Positions 8,044 through 16,300 of a stretch of 41,236 bases of DNA are shown here, one piece after another. This stretch comes from Phycisphaerae bacterium (GTDB taxonomy: Bacteria; Planctomycetota; Phycisphaerae; UBA1845). A program made the translations under genes and the position numbers. Within the stretch, counting starts at the first letter, position 1, and the number at the start of each line of letters is the position of its first letter. The DNA lies in the NCBI GenBank assembly GCA_029260215.1, contig JAJDDQ010000050.1, positions 1-41,236 on the forward strand, given 5' to 3'. Below the pieces are notes generated by a model that saw only the letters and a program-made list of their open reading frames with translations, searched no databases and was not told the DNA's origin.

Positions 8044-9408
8044 CTATTGTGGTTGGCCGGCTGATTCCGTTGCTTCGGAAATGACGTGTCGAAACTTGCC
8101 CGACGGTTGTTGTGCGATGCGGTCCACAATCTGAAGGCGCGTGGTCAGTGAGTCGCCGAGACATTTTCGCAGCCCGCCGAGCACATGCTCCCGGGTGTCG
8201 CGGCTGATCCCGCCGCCGGTGACGACCTGCACATCCAGCGAGCGATCTTTCTGCTGGCGAATTTGAAATTGCTGAATCTCGCACCGCTCGCGCATCAGAT
8301 AGATTACCGACAAGGCGTGTCGCAGGCTGCCGTCGGCTGCGACCAGGTGGTCGGTCCGGCGACCGTCGACGACGTCCAGCACTGAGAGATTTCGACCGCA
8401 GGGACAAGCTTCGCCGGAAAGTCGACCCATATCTCCCGTGCGGTAGCGTACGAAAGGCGTCGCGAAATTGTCCAGATTGGTAACCACGATTTCGCCGGTC
8501 GTGCCGTTTCGCACGGGCCGACCTTGAGCGTCCACGATTTCCAGAATGACGTGTTCGGATGTGATGTGCGTGGAGCCAGCAGGGCATTCGTGGGCACATG
8601 ATCCCGTGTCGCGCCCGCCGTAACCGTCCGCCACGGGCACGTTGAAGAAATCCCGCAGCAGACGCCGCTGCTGAGGGTCGAGTACCTCGCCGGTTGTGAA
8701 CACCGCGCGCAGCCCGGGCAGGCGAACGTTGATTTTTTCGTCCTGTGCGATGCGGCAGAACGTCGCGAGGCTGCTCGGGTAACCGAAGATGCAGGACGGT
8801 TTGAACCTGTTGAGTTTCGCGGCGTAAGTGCGCACGGTTTGCGGTGAAAGGTCAAACGCGCTCAGCAAGAGGTCATTGAGGAAGATGTCGCGAATCGCCC
8901 GGGCGCGGTCCTGTCGCCGGTTGCCGATCGCCGCTGCCCAGAGGTACGCCTCCCGGTCGCCCGGCTCGATACCGAACCACAGATGGGCGCGCATGCGGGC
9001 GGCTTTGTCGTACGCGCTGCGTGCCGGATCGACCCAGAATTGCAGCGGCTCCCCGGTCGACCCGCCGGTGCTCATGGGGCGGGTGCCCGCAACCGTTGGC
9101 ACCGGCGCACTCCGGGCGATCTGCTCTCGAAGCGAGCGTTTGTCCGTAGTCGGCAGGCGTTCGAGCACGTCGAACGGACCAGCTTCGGATGGGTCGATGT
9201 TCTGCAGGTCCAGAATCTCTGTAAAATGGGGCACTTTTTCGGCGAGATGCCGCAACAAGAGTGTGAGCTTGGCCGCTTGAAGATCGCGCATCGCGCGTTT
9301 CGAGTGCCATTGCGACGTCTCAAGCTCGTCGAGCAGCCGAAACGTCGGCCTGCGCATCAAGCGTTCTTGCAGCGGGTACAGGATTCCACGGACGAGCTTC
9401 GGGTGCAT
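8044..9408 (-). CDS. PaaK/CapK-like AMP-forming ligase (adenylate-forming enzyme)
   Basis: A 454-residue member of the phenylacetate-CoA ligase / CapK branch of adenylate-forming enzymes. The phosphate-binding motif is STGGSTGEP (113-121). YGGRDTG and FVRYRTGDMG are the adenine/ATP motifs, and a CPCG pair precedes the mobile C-terminal domain. This branch activates carboxylates, sometimes in capsule or exopolysaccharide clusters. The substrate here is unknown, and no glycan genes surround it apart from the convergent epimerase. The ATG at 9408 lacks a strong ribosome-binding site. Confidence 0.8.
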   Translation of the reverse strand: MHPKLVRGILYPLQERLMRRPTFRLLDELETSQWHSKRAMRDLQAAKLTLLLRHLAEKVPHFTEILDLQNIDPSEAGPFDVLERLPTTDKRSLREQIARSAPVPTVAGTRPMSTGGSTGEPLQFWVDPARSAYDKAARMRAHLWFGIEPGDREAYLWAAAIGNRRQDRARAIRDIFLNDLLLSAFDLSPQTVRTYAAKLNRFKPSCIFGYPSSLATFCRIAQDEKINVRLPGLRAVFTTGEVLDPQQRRLLRDFFNVPVADGYGGRDTGSCAHECPAGSTHITSEHVILEIVDAQGRPVRNGTTGEIVVTNLDNFATPFVRYRTGDMGRLSGEACPCGRNLSVLDVVDGRRTDHLVAADGSLRHALSVIYLMRERCEIQQFQIRQQKDRSLDVQVVTGGGISRDTREHVLGGLRKCLGDSLTTRLQIVDRIAQQPSGKFRHVISEATESAGQPQ

Positions 9409-9532
9409 AATGCGTGAACGTCACAACTCACGATGGCGATAGAGCTTCCTGTTCGTAAAAATCGGACATTCGGACCAACGAGTTGAGAACGGTGTTACGA
9501 AAAATGCGGCTGCGTTTCCGGGCGGGGTGTGC

Positions 9533-9590
9533 GTGCATCCCATTTCCGGGTGGCATGGCCTGCACAGCGAATTGTCACCTGTCTTGGCGT
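9533..9590. repeat. Degenerate REP-like element, copy D (core palindrome missing)
   Basis: The sequence GTGCATCCCATTTCCGGGTGG matches the outer arm of the complete element at 39603-39733. It is followed directly by the other flank (CAGCGAATTGTCACC), so the 71-nt central palindrome appears to have been lost or never gained. Confidence 0.5.
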
Positions 9591-9694
9591 GCGGCCTTTT
9601 CCGATTCGTCAGCGCAGTTCGTGGTGACACCCGGCGGGCGACGTGCTAGGATCGCGCCCGAGCATCGAACACAGCCACTTAATTGAGATTACTG

Positions 9695-10213
9695 ATGAAC
9701 CCAACGAGTCTTCTTGAGCAAATCGATCTTCGTGATGTTTTTGGTGCGGCCGTGCGGTGGATCCACCTGTTGTCGGTGATCGCCGCGATAGGCGGAGTCA
9801 TCTTCGCCCGCGTTGCATTGCTGCCGGCGATGTCCGAAGTGTTGCCCGACGATCAACGCGATCGCTTGCGCGCGAGCGTGGCGAAGCGATGGAAGATGGT
9901 CGTGCATGTGTCTGTCACGCTGATTCTGGTGACCGGTGGCATCAACTTCTACCTGACGTTCGGCGACGGTGTGAAGCCAATTCCGTATCATCCGATTTTC
10001 GGTCTGAAGCTCATCAGCGCGTTCGTGATTTTCTTCCTCGCCATCGCCCTTTCGGGGTCAAGCCCCGGATTCGCCGGGCTGCGCTCCAACGCGAAGACAT
10101 GGCTTGGTGTAATCATCACGCTGGCTGTTTTGATCGTGTTCCTCTCGGGCGTGTTGAGGTTGATCCACCAGGCGACAATGGTCGGGGTCGCGACCGCTGC
10201 CGCCGGTGGATGA
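9695..10213 (+). CDS. Four-helix membrane protein, CopD-like
   Basis: A 172-residue integral membrane protein with four hydrophobic segments at about residues 17-42, 70-90, 105-123 and 136-158. The first helix carries RWIHLLSVIAAIGG, the His-bearing pattern of the CopD/DUF2269-like family, which includes proteins that bind copper or haem with transmembrane His. A second His (RLIHQ) follows the last helix. The function is uncertain. The ATG at 9695 is preferred over an in-frame TTG at 9683. The upstream 286 bp carry the degenerate REP-like copy and nothing else recognised. Confidence 0.65.
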   Translation: MNPTSLLEQIDLRDVFGAAVRWIHLLSVIAAIGGVIFARVALLPAMSEVLPDDQRDRLRASVAKRWKMVVHVSVTLILVTGGINFYLTFGDGVKPIPYHPIFGLKLISAFVIFFLAIALSGSSPGFAGLRSNAKTWLGVIITLAVLIVFLSGVLRLIHQATMVGVATAAAGG

Positions 10214-10256
10214 CTCCATCAGTACTTCTTAAAGCAAAACGACTTGCGTGCAGCCG

Positions 10257-10745
10257 TCAGATCAGGACGGGCTTGTTCAGTTGGCGGCGAAGCGGCACGA
10301 ACTGGCCTGCGTGCATGAGCAGGTGCGCACCGAGCATGATCAGCACGTCGCCCACGGTAGCCCTGAACGCACGCATGGATTCGGGTGTGGGTTTGTCGAG
10401 GTCAGCCTCCGGCATTGCGTCCAGTGCAGCCAAGGTTGCGGTGTTCTGTTCATCGAGCCACTTCAGGTATTGCTCTTTCCTGTGAAACTTGGCTGGGTCG
10501 TCGGACGTGGCGGTCTCCTTGGTGTACGCCTCCGCGACGCCGTCCGCCAGCGGGGCGGCTTCCAAACCACAACTGACCAGAATCTGATTGCACGACGAGA
10601 TGATGTGTCCAAGCTGCCAGGCGATGTGGTTGGTGCCCGGCGTGGAGCGTTTCATTAGCTCCTCGTCGGTGAAATCGCTCACGTATTGTGTGAGTATCAT
10701 GTTGCAAAGATCGAAATTGCTCTTGATCGCATCCTTGGACGTCAT
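10257..10745 (-). CDS. DinB-family protein
   Basis: A 162-residue protein with the DinB four-helix-bundle pattern. Conserved metal-ligand histidines appear in NHIAWQLGHI and in HLLMHAGQFVPLRR. Members are metal-dependent, often thiol-S-transferases (for example bacillithiol- or mycothiol-dependent), though many have no known reaction. The start has CGGAG 8 nt upstream. It is divergent from the JAMM protease gene. Confidence 0.8.
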   Translation of the reverse strand: MTSKDAIKSNFDLCNMILTQYVSDFTDEELMKRSTPGTNHIAWQLGHIISSCNQILVSCGLEAAPLADGVAEAYTKETATSDDPAKFHRKEQYLKWLDEQNTATLAALDAMPEADLDKPTPESMRAFRATVGDVLIMLGAHLLMHAGQFVPLRRQLNKPVLI

Positions 10746-10919
10746 TCCGCAAGCTCCGTTAGGGGTTCGATTGGCTATTCGTTGATTCGCCGGGATTGTA
10801 GCGAGCTGTCGTCATTGGCCAACCGGATTTCGGTCGTGTTTTGTCGGTCGAGGGTTTCAGGACGACGGTTGACGGGCAACCAGCCGTGATTCCGCCGGCA
10901 AAACCGGTATCATGCGCGT

Positions 10920-11351
10920 GTGTGCAGGATTCAAGTTGACGATCAATTTCGACAGATCATGGCCCAGGCAGCCATCGACGCCTACCCCGAAGAGGCCTGC
11001 GGAATCCTCATCGGTCGTGATTCCGGCGGTGTGCGCACGGTGGAGCGCGTTGTGGTGACGGGCAACCTGGCTGATCGAAATCGCGGGCGACGGTACGAAA
11101 TCGATCCGCAGCGCGTTTTTGAGTCGCAGCGTCAGGCGCGCGAAGAAGGGCTTGTGGTGATCGGGTTTTTTCACTCCCACCCGGACGGCACAACGACGCC
11201 CTCGGCGCGTGACGCGGAGGCAGCGTGGGTGGATCGATCCTACCCGATTGTGGGCGTCGCCGGCGGGTCCGATGGAGTTCGCGTTACGGGGTTTCGATCC
11301 TGGCGACTGGTGCAGGCTGGGCAGGCGATGGTGGAAGAACGGTTCGTTTGA
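10920..11351 (+). CDS. JAMM/MPN+ metalloprotease, Mec-like
   Basis: A 143-residue Zn2+ isopeptidase of the prokaryotic JAB family. The JAMM motif is intact: Glu in PEEACG (24-25), then HSHPDGTTTPSARD, with His85, His87, Ser95 and Asp98. The GTG start at 10920 gives the usual family N-terminus; the next in-frame ATG at 10959 would cut into the first strand. Mycobacterial Mec releases cysteine from the carrier protein CysO after O-acetylserine-type synthases load it. Here the next gene is a cysteine synthase, which fits that pathway, but no CysO/ThiS-like carrier is in the window. Release of other ubiquitin-like conjugates is also possible. Confidence 0.85.
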   Translation: MCRIQVDDQFRQIMAQAAIDAYPEEACGILIGRDSGGVRTVERVVVTGNLADRNRGRRYEIDPQRVFESQRQAREEGLVVIGFFHSHPDGTTTPSARDAEAAWVDRSYPIVGVAGGSDGVRVTGFRSWRLVQAGQAMVEERFV

Positions 11352-11377
11352 CATTTGATCGAGGAATCGGCTAGGCT
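11348..11377 (+). promoter_or_regulatory. Candidate sigma-70-type promoter for cysK
   Basis: TTGACA (11348-11353), an 18-nt spacer, then TAGGCT (11372-11377). It begins inside the JAMM gene stop codon. It would give cysK its own transcript with a leader of about 155 nt. Confidence 0.45.
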
Positions 11378-11408
11378 CTCAAATCGGTGGTGCATCGTCA
11401 TTTCTGGA

Positions 11409-11511
11409 GGTGCGGTTTCGCACCGTCCGCCCCCTTGTGGTCGTGGCGAAGAAAGAGCGGACGAAGCCTGTAACAACAATGTTGACGCTGCACCAGGCTG
11501 TGATCGTCAAC
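11409..11511 (+). promoter_or_regulatory. Structured 5' leader of cysK
   Basis: Three stems follow one another: GGTGCG/CGCACC (11409-11424), GTCCGC/GCGGAC (11425-11430 with 11457-11462), and GTTGACG/CGTCAAC (11481-11487 with 11505-11511). The last ends 26 nt before the start codon, leaving the ribosome-binding site free. It does not match a riboswitch class I can recognise by eye. Confidence 0.4.
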
Positions 11512-11537
11512 CGGAAATTCAAAGCGGAGTAAACATC

Positions 11538-12479
11538 ATGGGGAACCATTTCAGCAACATCATTGAAACGGTCGGCAACACGCCGATGGTGAAGATCAAC
11601 CGCCTGATCGATCACCCCAAGGTTTACGCGAAGCTGGAGTTTTCCAACCCGCTCGCGAGCGTCAAGGATCGCATCGGAAAATCCATGATCGAAGCGGCGG
11701 AACGCGATGGCAAGGTCAACAAGGACACGATGATCATCGAGCCGACTTCGGGCAACACCGGAATCGGATTGGCGTTCGTTTGTGCCGCCAAGGGATACAA
11801 ACTCACGCTGACCATGCCCGAGAGCATGTCGATGGAACGTCGCACGCTGCTCCGCTCGCTCGGGGCGGAACTTGTGTTGACGCCCGCGGCTGAGGGCATG
11901 CCCGGTGCGATTCGCGCCGCGGAAAAGCTGGTGGCGGACATGCCCAGCGCGTTCATGCCTCAACAATTCAAGAACCCCGCCAACCCTGAAGCCCACCGCA
12001 AGACAACGGCGTTGGAAATCTGGGAACACTCAAAGGGAGAAGTGGATATTCTCGTTTGCGGCATCGGCACGGGCGGTACGATCACCGGCGTCGGGGAAAC
12101 ACTCAAGGAGAAGAAGCCGTCCTTCAAGTGCATCGCGGTCGAGCCGGCGGATTCACCGGTGATTACGCAGACGCGCAACGGCGACGCGGTCAAACCAGGC
12201 CCACACAAGATTCAGGGCATCGGCGCGGGGTTCATCCCCGAAGTGCTGAACCTCGACGTTATTGACGACGTTGTGCGCGTGACCAACGAAGACGCCTTCC
12301 AGTGGGCGCGTCGCGCTGCCCGCGAAGAAGGTCTGCTGTGCGGCATTTCGTCGGGTGCAGCCCTCGCAGCCGCGAACCAGGTCGCGTCCATGCCCGAAAA
12401 CAAAGGTAAATACATCGTTACGGTGTTGGCCAGCAGCGGCGAGCGTTATCTCTCCACGCAGCTTTTTCAGCAGGGGTAG
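11538..12479 (+). CDS. cysK: Cysteine synthase A (O-acetylserine sulfhydrylase)
   Basis: A 313-residue PLP enzyme that makes cysteine from O-acetylserine and sulfide. The Schiff-base lysine is Lys43 in SVKDRIG. The substrate loop is PTSGNTG (68-74), the phosphate loop GTGGTITG, and the C-terminal active-site segment CGISSGAA. The length fits the family. The frame is open to 11355, but GGAG 8 nt before the ATG at 11538 and the family alignment fix the start. It follows the JAMM protease and probably has its own promoter and leader. CysM-type use of a thiocarboxylated carrier cannot be excluded. Confidence 0.95.
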   Translation: MGNHFSNIIETVGNTPMVKINRLIDHPKVYAKLEFSNPLASVKDRIGKSMIEAAERDGKVNKDTMIIEPTSGNTGIGLAFVCAAKGYKLTLTMPESMSMERRTLLRSLGAELVLTPAAEGMPGAIRAAEKLVADMPSAFMPQQFKNPANPEAHRKTTALEIWEHSKGEVDILVCGIGTGGTITGVGETLKEKKPSFKCIAVEPADSPVITQTRNGDAVKPGPHKIQGIGAGFIPEVLNLDVIDDVVRVTNEDAFQWARRAAREEGLLCGISSGAALAAANQVASMPENKGKYIVTVLASSGERYLSTQLFQQG

Positions 12480-12504
12480 GACTTCCCATAAAAACGGCAT
12501 TCTG

Positions 12505-12531
12505 ATCGGCCACCGCCCAAGGGTGGCCGAT
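12505..12531 (+). terminator. Strong hairpin after cysK
   Basis: A perfect 10-bp stem (ATCGGCCACC / GGTGGCCGAT) with a 7-nt loop starts 26 nt past the stop. No T-tract follows, but the stem is strong enough to be the transcript end. Confidence 0.6.
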
Positions 12532-12643
12532 TGCTTGCGCGGTTACCGGACGCCTGCGCTTTCCGCGCGCGGGCGTATCGTAATCTGATCGTGCGCGTCG
12601 AACGGGGGAGACGCGCTCGAACGCAACGCAAGGGGAACGAAGC

Positions 12644-13474
12644 ATGGCCTTCCGCTCGGAATTGGCTGTTCGCGAGCACCGCATCCCGGCGCCGGGGCTT
12701 CCTGAAGGCGGCGTCGGGCTGCGTATCGCGCAGGTGACGGATTTTCATTTTCGGGGCTGGTCGCCGCTGTTGGACGAGACGCGGCGGTGGCTTCTGCGTC
12801 AGGATTACGACGTCCTGGTCGTGACCGGAGACATCTGTTTCCTGCCCAACAAATGGCGGCAGGCAGCCTCGATGTGCAGGCGATTCTTCGAGGGTATCGA
12901 ACCCCGATTCGGCACGTTCGCGGTTATGGGCAACCATGACAGCCGCCGCCTCGCCGATCAACCGGGGCTTCCGTTTCACTGGCTTCACGACGAACACATC
13001 CGCATCGAGACGGACGATGGCGCGATTCAGCTCGCCGGTGTGGATCAATCGGACGGCTCGCGCGGCGACGTTTCCAAAGCCCTCGCGGGCACATGCGACA
13101 AAACACCGACCGTTCTGCTCGCTCACTACCCGTCAACCGTCTTCGATCTTGAGTCCGTCCACGTGACGGTTCAGTTATCGGGCCATACGCACGGCGGGCA
13201 GATCGTGCTGCCGCGCGTCGGGTGCCTGTTCACCAACGACCGCATCCCGACACAGATGGCCCAGGGCTGCCACCACGTCTCCGATGTCTGGCTTTGCGTG
13301 AGTGCGGGCATTGGCACGTCGGGGCCGAAACCGATGCGTTTCAGGTACCGCTGCCCGGCGGAATTGTCATTTGTGACGCTGGAGGGCGTCGATGCACCCC
13401 AGCCGGCCGTCTCGCGAGAGCGCGTTGAGGTCCGTAAACCGCAGTCCCGCAAAGAATTGGCACAGACCGTTTGA
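12644..13474 (+). CDS. Calcineurin-like metallophosphoesterase (YkuE/LpxG type)
   Basis: A 276-residue metallophosphoesterase with all five motifs: DFH (33-35), GDI (62-64), GNHD (96-99), AHYP (160-163) and GHTHGGQ (180-186). The order and spacing match the YkuE/LpxG-like group, some of which hydrolyse UDP-2,3-diacylglucosamine in lipid A synthesis. Unlike many members it has no N-terminal membrane anchor. GGGGA 7 nt before the ATG supports the start. The basic tail (residues 250-276) is not part of the fold. Confidence 0.85.
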   Translation: MAFRSELAVREHRIPAPGLPEGGVGLRIAQVTDFHFRGWSPLLDETRRWLLRQDYDVLVVTGDICFLPNKWRQAASMCRRFFEGIEPRFGTFAVMGNHDSRRLADQPGLPFHWLHDEHIRIETDDGAIQLAGVDQSDGSRGDVSKALAGTCDKTPTVLLAHYPSTVFDLESVHVTVQLSGHTHGGQIVLPRVGCLFTNDRIPTQMAQGCHHVSDVWLCVSAGIGTSGPKPMRFRYRCPAELSFVTLEGVDAPQPAVSRERVEVRKPQSRKELAQTV

Positions 13475-13500
13475 CCGTTGCGAACGCCTCGACCTATACT
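13471..13500 (+). promoter_or_regulatory. Candidate sigma-70 promoter for the Ser/Thr kinase gene
   Basis: TTGACC (13471-13476), an 18-nt spacer and TATACT (13495-13500). It overlaps the stop of the phosphoesterase gene. It implies a 230-nt leader. The leader contains a 7-bp hairpin (13623-13641) and a longer stem (CCCTGCC at 13696-13702 with GGCAGGG at 13725-13731) that would cover the translation start region. Confidence 0.5.
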
Positions 13501-13738
13501 TAAACGGTAACGCTGCGGTGTGAGCGTCGGGGGACATTATCCCAATAACGGCATTTTCCGTATTTTCCCAATCCGCCGGCCTTCACATTTTGCGATAACT
13601 TTGATGTCTCGCTAACTGGTTCGCGCTCGCTGTTCGAGCGCTGAGTCGCGGTGACAGGCCGCGGTGCGTCTGCTCAATCAAACCCACTTGGGAACCCCTG
13701 CCGCTCGTGGTGGAGGTTTCGGCGGGCAGGGTTCAGCC

Positions 13739-14632
13739 ATGAGTCTGATTCTTCCGGATTACCGCGTCATTCGCGAGCTTGGTCGCGGGGCCAGCAGCCA
13801 GCTTTATTGCGTGGAGGATATCAAGACGGGCGAACTGCGCACCGCGAAGCACATCATCCTCGGCGACGCCGACGAGAAGAAATTCATCGAGCAACTGCGG
13901 GCCGAGCAGGCCACCGGGCAACTCCTGGACCACCCCACCCTGCGAAAAGTCTTCGAGCTGCGCTACATTCGAAAGCGCTTTCGCGTGCAAGCCGCCGTCC
14001 TGATGATGGAGTACGTCGACGGCATCGATATGGGCAGCAGCCAGTTTCGCTGGTCACTTCCGCAACTGCTCAGCTATTTTCGGTCGGCGGCTGAGGGGCT
14101 GTCGGCCATGCACCACCACAAATTCGTACATGCCGACCTCAAACCCGGCAATCTCATGGTCACGCCGAGCGACGAGGTCAAGCTGATCGACTTCGGCCAA
14201 AGCTCGACGCTGTTGCAGGCCAAGGAACGCATTCAGGGCACACCGGACTACATGGCCCCCGAGCAGGCCAAACGTTCCGTGCTGGATCAGCGGACGGACG
14301 TCTTCGGGTTCGGAGCGACGTTGTACAAGGTTCTCACGGGGATGGCCCTCAAAACCGAGATGAACAAAACAGCGGGCCTGCACCTTGAGGGGCGCATCGG
14401 CAAGCGCGTGACCGAGATGAGTCGCGGCTCGACGGACGAAGTGCCCACCTGCATACTCCGCTTCATTGAGGACTGCTGCCGCGAAGACCCGATGGACCGC
14501 CTATCGGACATGCGCGCGGTAATCAATCGCATCGACCTGAGTCAGACCATTCTCGAGCACCAGGCAGCCAACCGCGAAAAAGAAGAAAAAAAGAAGAAGA
14601 AAAAGAAATCTTCCACGCGATCCGAATCGTGA
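13739..14632 (+). CDS. Hanks-type serine/threonine protein kinase
   Basis: A 297-residue soluble kinase. Glycine loop GRGASS (15-20), ATP-binding Lys37 in TAKHI, catalytic loop HADLKPGN (Asp133), DFG at 151-153 and APE at 173-175 are all present. The HRD Arg is Ala, which usually means activation-loop phosphorylation is not needed. The kinase domain fills the protein. It ends in a highly charged tail with a run of lysines (after residue 280) that could bind nucleic acid or membrane. There is no transmembrane helix or sensor domain. The frame upstream of 13739 is leader sequence. Confidence 0.9.
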   Translation: MSLILPDYRVIRELGRGASSQLYCVEDIKTGELRTAKHIILGDADEKKFIEQLRAEQATGQLLDHPTLRKVFELRYIRKRFRVQAAVLMMEYVDGIDMGSSQFRWSLPQLLSYFRSAAEGLSAMHHHKFVHADLKPGNLMVTPSDEVKLIDFGQSSTLLQAKERIQGTPDYMAPEQAKRSVLDQRTDVFGFGATLYKVLTGMALKTEMNKTAGLHLEGRIGKRVTEMSRGSTDEVPTCILRFIEDCCREDPMDRLSDMRAVINRIDLSQTILEHQAANREKEEKKKKKKKSSTRSES

Positions 14633-14638
14633 GATTCG
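14623..14638. terminator. Small hairpin at the kinase stop, between convergent genes
   Basis: CGAATC/GATTCG with a 4-nt loop encloses the stop codon. It is the only inverted repeat between the convergent stops, so it is a weak bidirectional terminator candidate. Confidence 0.25.
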
Positions 14639-14661
14639 TCTCGTCGCAGGCGAAATAGTTC

Positions 14662-16101
14662 CTATTCCACCGCCGCCTGATCGTCACCGTCGTTCGACTC
14701 CACATTCAGCAGTCGAAATCCCACGTCCGGCGCTCGGCGTGGACGGCCTCCAAAACCTATCGGCTTTGCGAGTGCTCCACCGTCGTCGACACCGTCGTGT
14801 CCGATTGAGTAGATGGCGACATACCCGTCCTTGATCGCGTAGCGCAGCGGCTGCTCGTCGAACGGATCGAGCGGCACGGCGTCGAGGTACTCCGAAACCA
14901 ACTCGTCGAGTGATGTCGGCCACCGACCGTTGTTCAACCGAAACCGTTCCACAGCCATCGCCGTGACGGCACAACGCATCCGGGCCATTCGCGTCGCCAA
15001 GTCTTGGCACGCCCACAGCAATCCGGGCGTCAACGACTGTGCGAGAAAGTACCGCCAGTCGCCCGGAGCATTCGCGTCGAACGCTTTTCCCATTCTCTTG
15101 GCCGCACGAATTACCTGCATATGAGAATCAGAGGCTTCAACCACCGGCGTTATCAATTCGAGTGACTTGGCCAGATTCAGGTCGACGATGCCCCTCAGTG
15201 CCCAGCTCAATGACTTTGGCCAACCTGACCCTGCCCCGGTCATTTTCGCGGTCGTGTCGGTCCCATGTTGTCGCATGTAGGTGTAAATCTCGATTTGAGC
15301 GACCCGTTCACCGGACAAACTCCACTTGATCAGATTGATGTCTGCGCGCTCGGCGAACGCCTGCTGCAATAATTCCAAAGTCGGTGCATCGAATCGGTTC
15401 TGAGCGAGTATGTGCTCCAGCAATTCAGCTGCAAGCGAGTCAACGCGCGCAACCGAGTATACGGACGCCAAGCATCGGCTGTCTTCAAGCGACCGGCCGA
15501 TGTTCAACGTGGTCAACAGGCGACGGACAGCCTGATCCGTGTCGCCACGCCGCGCGTCGCGTTCGGCAGCAATCGCCATTAATCTCGAAGTCGTCCGTAC
15601 GGGCGACAGTTCTGGCAGCATCACCTCAAGCGGATTGCCGCTGTAGTCATGATCGAACCGCCCGCGCGGCATGTCCGCGATCACATCAAGCTCTACGAGC
15701 AACGCTTCGTGATCGGACAAGAGTTCATCCGCCGCCTCGGCCATCTCCTCCGGCCAACGCGCCGGCCAACCCGGCCGCGTCGCCTTCCCAAGCCAGGGAA
15801 GGTCTTTGTTTTTCGAATGCGCTCCGCGGAACGCTCGCAATTGGTCGGCGACGGCCAATATCACGCGCGCCGAATTCTCGTCATCCGGTAACGGCGGCAA
15901 TTCGGCCAGCCATTCTTCAAATGTCAGTGCACCACCGGCTTCGCGAATCCGTTCGATCTCCGGTGCCAACGCCGCCCGCCCCATGTGCAGCGTCACACCG
16001 ATCGCGACCGACAAGAGAATCGCAACGGCAACCAGCACGCAAACGATCGACAATATCCACTTCCCCACCGTCGAGCGACGCACGCTTTTGTTTTCACTCA
16101 T
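14662..16101 (-). CDS. Planctomycete membrane protein with a pseudopilin-like C-terminal motif
   Basis: A 479-residue protein with one N-terminal transmembrane helix (about 14-36) and a long, mostly helical extracytoplasmic part. The last 90 residues carry a pattern seen at the C-terminus of GspG-like pseudopilins: RLNNGRWPTSLDELV, then VPLDPFDEQPLRYAIKDGYVAIYSIGHDGVDDGG. In pseudopilins that segment forms the calcium-binding end. The protein lacks the prepilin leader, so it is a membrane-anchored relative rather than a pilin. It lies downstream of the MNIO cluster on the same strand but beyond a large palindrome. The function is unknown. Confidence 0.65.
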   Translation of the reverse strand: MSENKSVRRSTVGKWILSIVCVLVAVAILLSVAIGVTLHMGRAALAPEIERIREAGGALTFEEWLAELPPLPDDENSARVILAVADQLRAFRGAHSKNKDLPWLGKATRPGWPARWPEEMAEAADELLSDHEALLVELDVIADMPRGRFDHDYSGNPLEVMLPELSPVRTTSRLMAIAAERDARRGDTDQAVRRLLTTLNIGRSLEDSRCLASVYSVARVDSLAAELLEHILAQNRFDAPTLELLQQAFAERADINLIKWSLSGERVAQIEIYTYMRQHGTDTTAKMTGAGSGWPKSLSWALRGIVDLNLAKSLELITPVVEASDSHMQVIRAAKRMGKAFDANAPGDWRYFLAQSLTPGLLWACQDLATRMARMRCAVTAMAVERFRLNNGRWPTSLDELVSEYLDAVPLDPFDEQPLRYAIKDGYVAIYSIGHDGVDDGGALAKPIGFGGRPRRAPDVGFRLLNVESNDGDDQAAVE

Positions 16102-16204
16102 CGCGGCTGATCTCCATGACTACCAACCCCATCATACGGAAACCACTCGCCGAAACATCAAGATGACGCAGGCGAGACGATTGCTGTCCGACTGTCGCCT
16201 GCTT

Positions 16205-16300
16205 GTGTGGCACCGGTTTTCAACCGGTGCAAACGATGGTGTTCCGCGTGGCAATCAAGTCTTGGCCAGTCAACACACAGGTTGAAGACGCTTGCCACAC
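16205..16300. repeat. Nested palindrome directly after the MNIO operon
   Basis: The outer arms GTGTGGCA (16205-16212) and TGCCACAC (16293-16300) enclose a perfect hairpin with stem GCACCGGTT-like at 16210-16230, plus a GGTTGAAGAC that echoes the hairpin loop. The right arm touches the stop codon of the DUF2063-like gene. It probably ends that transcript and also looks like a small mobile palindrome. Confidence 0.6.
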
